6,316 nucleotides of DNA, from positions 1 to 6,316 of the forward strand of contig JACMKG010000478.1 of NCBI GenBank assembly GCA_014380255.1, in the 5' to 3' direction. The notes beneath the pieces were generated by a model, which was not told the origin of the DNA, did no database searches, and was given only the letters and a program-made list of their open reading frames with translations. Source of the DNA: Prolixibacteraceae bacterium (GTDB lineage Bacteria; Bacteroidota; Bacteroidia; Bacteroidales; Prolixibacteraceae). Positions within the stretch are counted from its first letter, which is position 1. Every line of letters starts with the position of its first letter. This document shows positions 5,037 to 6,316 of this stretch, piece by piece. Made by a program: the position numbers and the translations under genes.

Positions 5037-5462
5037 TTATTTTTTTTGTGAATAATATGATTGTTCAATAAGTACAAGGCTGTCAAATAAACCCGGCCTT
5101 TCTTTTATAAGATTGGGATGTGTACGCTTATATTCCTGCACTTTTTGAAATTCGTTTTCTGTAATAAGAAAAGCTTTACCCTCTTTATAAATATTTTTAG
5201 GAACAGTAATCGATTTAGGCATAATTGCCTTAGTAGTTTCAGGAACTTTAAAAGAATTTACAATTGCAGCAATACTCAGTCCACCAAAAAGGCAACATAT
5301 CGTGTATAAAAAAATCCATTGCTGCTTTTGTTTCCATTTGTTGGTCAGACTTTCCAAAGTATTTGCAAACCAACGTTGTGATTTTAGTATTCCATTTGCA
5401 ATACCAGTAGCCGCTTTATCAGGTATGTTTACCTGGCCTTCTTTTCTTTTAAATAGTTTCAT
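5037..5462 (-). CDS. Small inner-membrane protein in the traL position
   Basis: This 141-residue protein has a basic, amphipathic N-terminal cytoplasmic part (1-47), one membrane segment at about 48-70 (QWIFLYTICCLFGGLSIAAIVN) and a soluble C-terminal part of about 70 residues (IPK/VPKN, ENEFQKVQEYKRTHPNLIKERPGLFDSLVLIEQ). Its gene lies between traK and traM, the place of traL in CTnDOT-like operons, and its single-spanning layout fits that group. I cannot confirm TraL by motif, so I give no symbol. The ATG overlaps the traK stop as ATGA, and the stop is 4 bp before traM, which implies coupled translation and a role in the same channel. The topology (N-in, C-out) is inferred from the basic N-terminus. 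Confidence 0.85.
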   Translation of the reverse strand: MKLFKRKEGQVNIPDKAATGIANGILKSQRWFANTLESLTNKWKQKQQWIFLYTICCLFGGLSIAAIVNSFKVPETTKAIMPKSITVPKNIYKEGKAFLITENEFQKVQEYKRTHPNLIKERPGLFDSLVLIEQSYYSQKK

Positions 5463-6076
5463 CGGTTCTCAGTTTTAATGTCTTTATTTTCCAGCGTTTC
5501 CCATCGCTCAATCAAAAAACCATGTGGGTTATGGTCTGAACGGGAAACGTTTCTTAAATAACCCTGTGTAATTAAATTCCGGGTAACAATGCTATTAGGT
5601 CTGATTATTCTTTCTGTACCATAACAATGAAAGAAATAAGGCTCCACCTTAATATCTACTGTAATGCTATCAATAGAAATTTGCTGACTTATATTACCTG
5701 CAATAATGTTGGAGAAATAACCCGTTTCCTTTAAATTATTGTATTGCTTTTTTGCCGAAGCATCCGCCATATATAAAGCCTTTGAGATATTTTTTTCTAT
5801 GACTTTATCATCCGGGTCAAGCGTGAAGAAGTAAATATGAAATAAACTGATATGGCTCTTAGCTTCTACTGATACGTTGTCTTTTCTTTTAGAGGCAAAA
5901 GCCTCCATAGCCTGATCACCAGCAAGTATGTAAATTTTATCCTGCACCCTTGCAGACAATTCGTAACTTTTATACAATACAAAACCGCATAGTAAAAAGC
6001 AACCTGCTACAATAATAAAAGTGAATGTTTTAATATGCCTGAATGCTGAATCGATATTTTTTGTTTCTTTAAACAT
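5459..6076 (-). CDS. traK: Conjugative transposon protein TraK (VirB8-like)
   Basis: TraK is the inner-membrane, periplasm-facing VirB8-like subunit of the conjugation channel. The 205-residue product has a short cytoplasmic start with the family signature NIDSAFRHIK (7-16) and one membrane helix at about 18-36. Its periplasmic domain carries VEAKSHISLFHIYFFTLDPDD (70-90), ISKALYMADASAKKQYNNLKETGYFSNIIAGNISQQ (97-132), IDSITVDIKVEPY (135-147) and the hallmark VSRSDHNPHGFLIERWE near the C-terminus (177-193). Length and all conserved blocks agree with full-length TraK. The start lies 3 bp after the traJ stop with an AGGAAA-like site about 10 bp upstream inside traJ, and the stop overlaps the next gene as ATGA. 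Confidence 0.95.
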   Translation of the reverse strand: MFKETKNIDSAFRHIKTFTFIIVAGCFLLCGFVLYKSYELSARVQDKIYILAGDQAMEAFASKRKDNVSVEAKSHISLFHIYFFTLDPDDKVIEKNISKALYMADASAKKQYNNLKETGYFSNIIAGNISQQISIDSITVDIKVEPYFFHCYGTERIIRPNSIVTRNLITQGYLRNVSRSDHNPHGFLIERWETLENKDIKTENR

Positions 6077-6079
6077 AGC

Positions 6080-6316
6080 TTAAGATTTTCCTGATAATTT
6101 ATCCTTCATGTAACCATTTGATTTATTACCACCACCTTCATTAAAATAGCCGCTGCTTACTCCATTGGAAGCCATACTGCCAGATGTATTTGACTTAGCA
6201 TTGCCAAATGAATCAGCAACCATACCGGCACCGGACGAAACTGAATTGACAACACTCCGAGAACTGCTGGAGGTGAGGCTTGTAACCTTATAGAGCAGTG
6301 TGTTTCCACCACCAGC
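6080..6316 (-). CDS. traJ: C-terminal fragment of conjugative transposon protein TraJ (VirB6-like)
   Basis: The open frame enters at the right edge and ends with TAA at 6080-6082, giving 78 C-terminal residues. They are Gly/Ser/Asn-rich (AGGGNTLLYKV, SSSSRSVVNSVSSGAGMVAD, NEGGGNKNGSYMKDKLSGKS) and contain no membrane segment. This fits the flexible tail that follows the multi-pass membrane part of TraJ, whose known members end in a DKLSG-type motif, and the gene sits directly before traK, as in CTnDOT-like operons. TraJ is a polytopic inner-membrane channel protein. The main part of the gene lies outside the window, so intactness cannot be judged. Confidence 0.85.
   Translation of the reverse strand, partial: AGGGNTLLYKVTSLTSSSSRSVVNSVSSGAGMVADSFGNAKSNTSGSMASNGVSSGYFNEGGGNKSNGYMKDKLSGKS

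Noticed and set aside
5033..5086. Upstream start of traM at 5086
   Set aside because: It would overlap the preceding gene by 50 bp and add an atypical N-terminus. The ATG at 5032 sits 4 bp after the preceding stop and gives the usual TraM start with its membrane segment near the N-terminus.

Overview
The window reads as one end of an integrated conjugative element (ICE / conjugative transposon) of a Bacteroidetes bacterium, probably from an environmental order such as Chitinophagales or Cytophagales. Three things point there: the TraJ-TraK-(TraL)-TraM-TraN gene order and protein families, an AT-rich sequence whose genes mostly lack clear Shine-Dalgarno sites, and a perfect Bacteroidetes-type -7 box (TAnnTTTG) at 19-26. 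The genus-level placement is inference.

Left part (1-515): a promoter box, a degenerate tRNA-Arg copy (46-116), a complete tRNA-Arg(ACG) gene (128-201) and a strong + strand terminator (221-264). After these comes a non-coding stretch with three copies of the 12-mer AATTTGCAAACA (335-396). The tRNA 3' end faces the element, the usual arrangement when a tyrosine recombinase integrates at a tRNA gene. I read this as chromosomal flank, attachment region and integrase/Xis arm-site region. The integrase and the other element end are not in the window, so the border is inferred.

Right part (516-6316): eight genes, all on the minus strand and tightly packed. In transcription order (right to left) they are the C-terminus of traJ (VirB6-like), traK (VirB8-like), a small inner-membrane protein in the traL position, traM (VirB10-like), traN (VirB9-like), a 410-aa DUF3945-like accessory protein, a 254-aa protein that looks like its divergent paralogue, and a 108-aa MerR/Xis-type winged-helix protein. 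Four junctions are ATGA overlaps or gaps of 3-4 nt, so much of the block is probably one transcript, ending at a minus-strand hairpin terminator (470-499). TraJ, K, M and N build the inner-membrane and envelope-spanning parts of the type IV secretion channel. The last three genes replace the traO-traP-traQ genes expected after traN in CTnDOT-like elements.

The most interesting observations are: an apparent A19-U56 swap of the universal G19-C56 tertiary pair in the intact tRNA-Arg; an adjacent tRNA copy with compensatory anticodon-stem changes but a four-base T loop; the paralogy between the 410-aa and 254-aa proteins; an internal Met130 of the 410-aa gene carrying the same upstream leader as traN; and a 33-bp two-tier dyad before the Xis-like gene. 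I saw no defence system, CRISPR array or insertion sequence.
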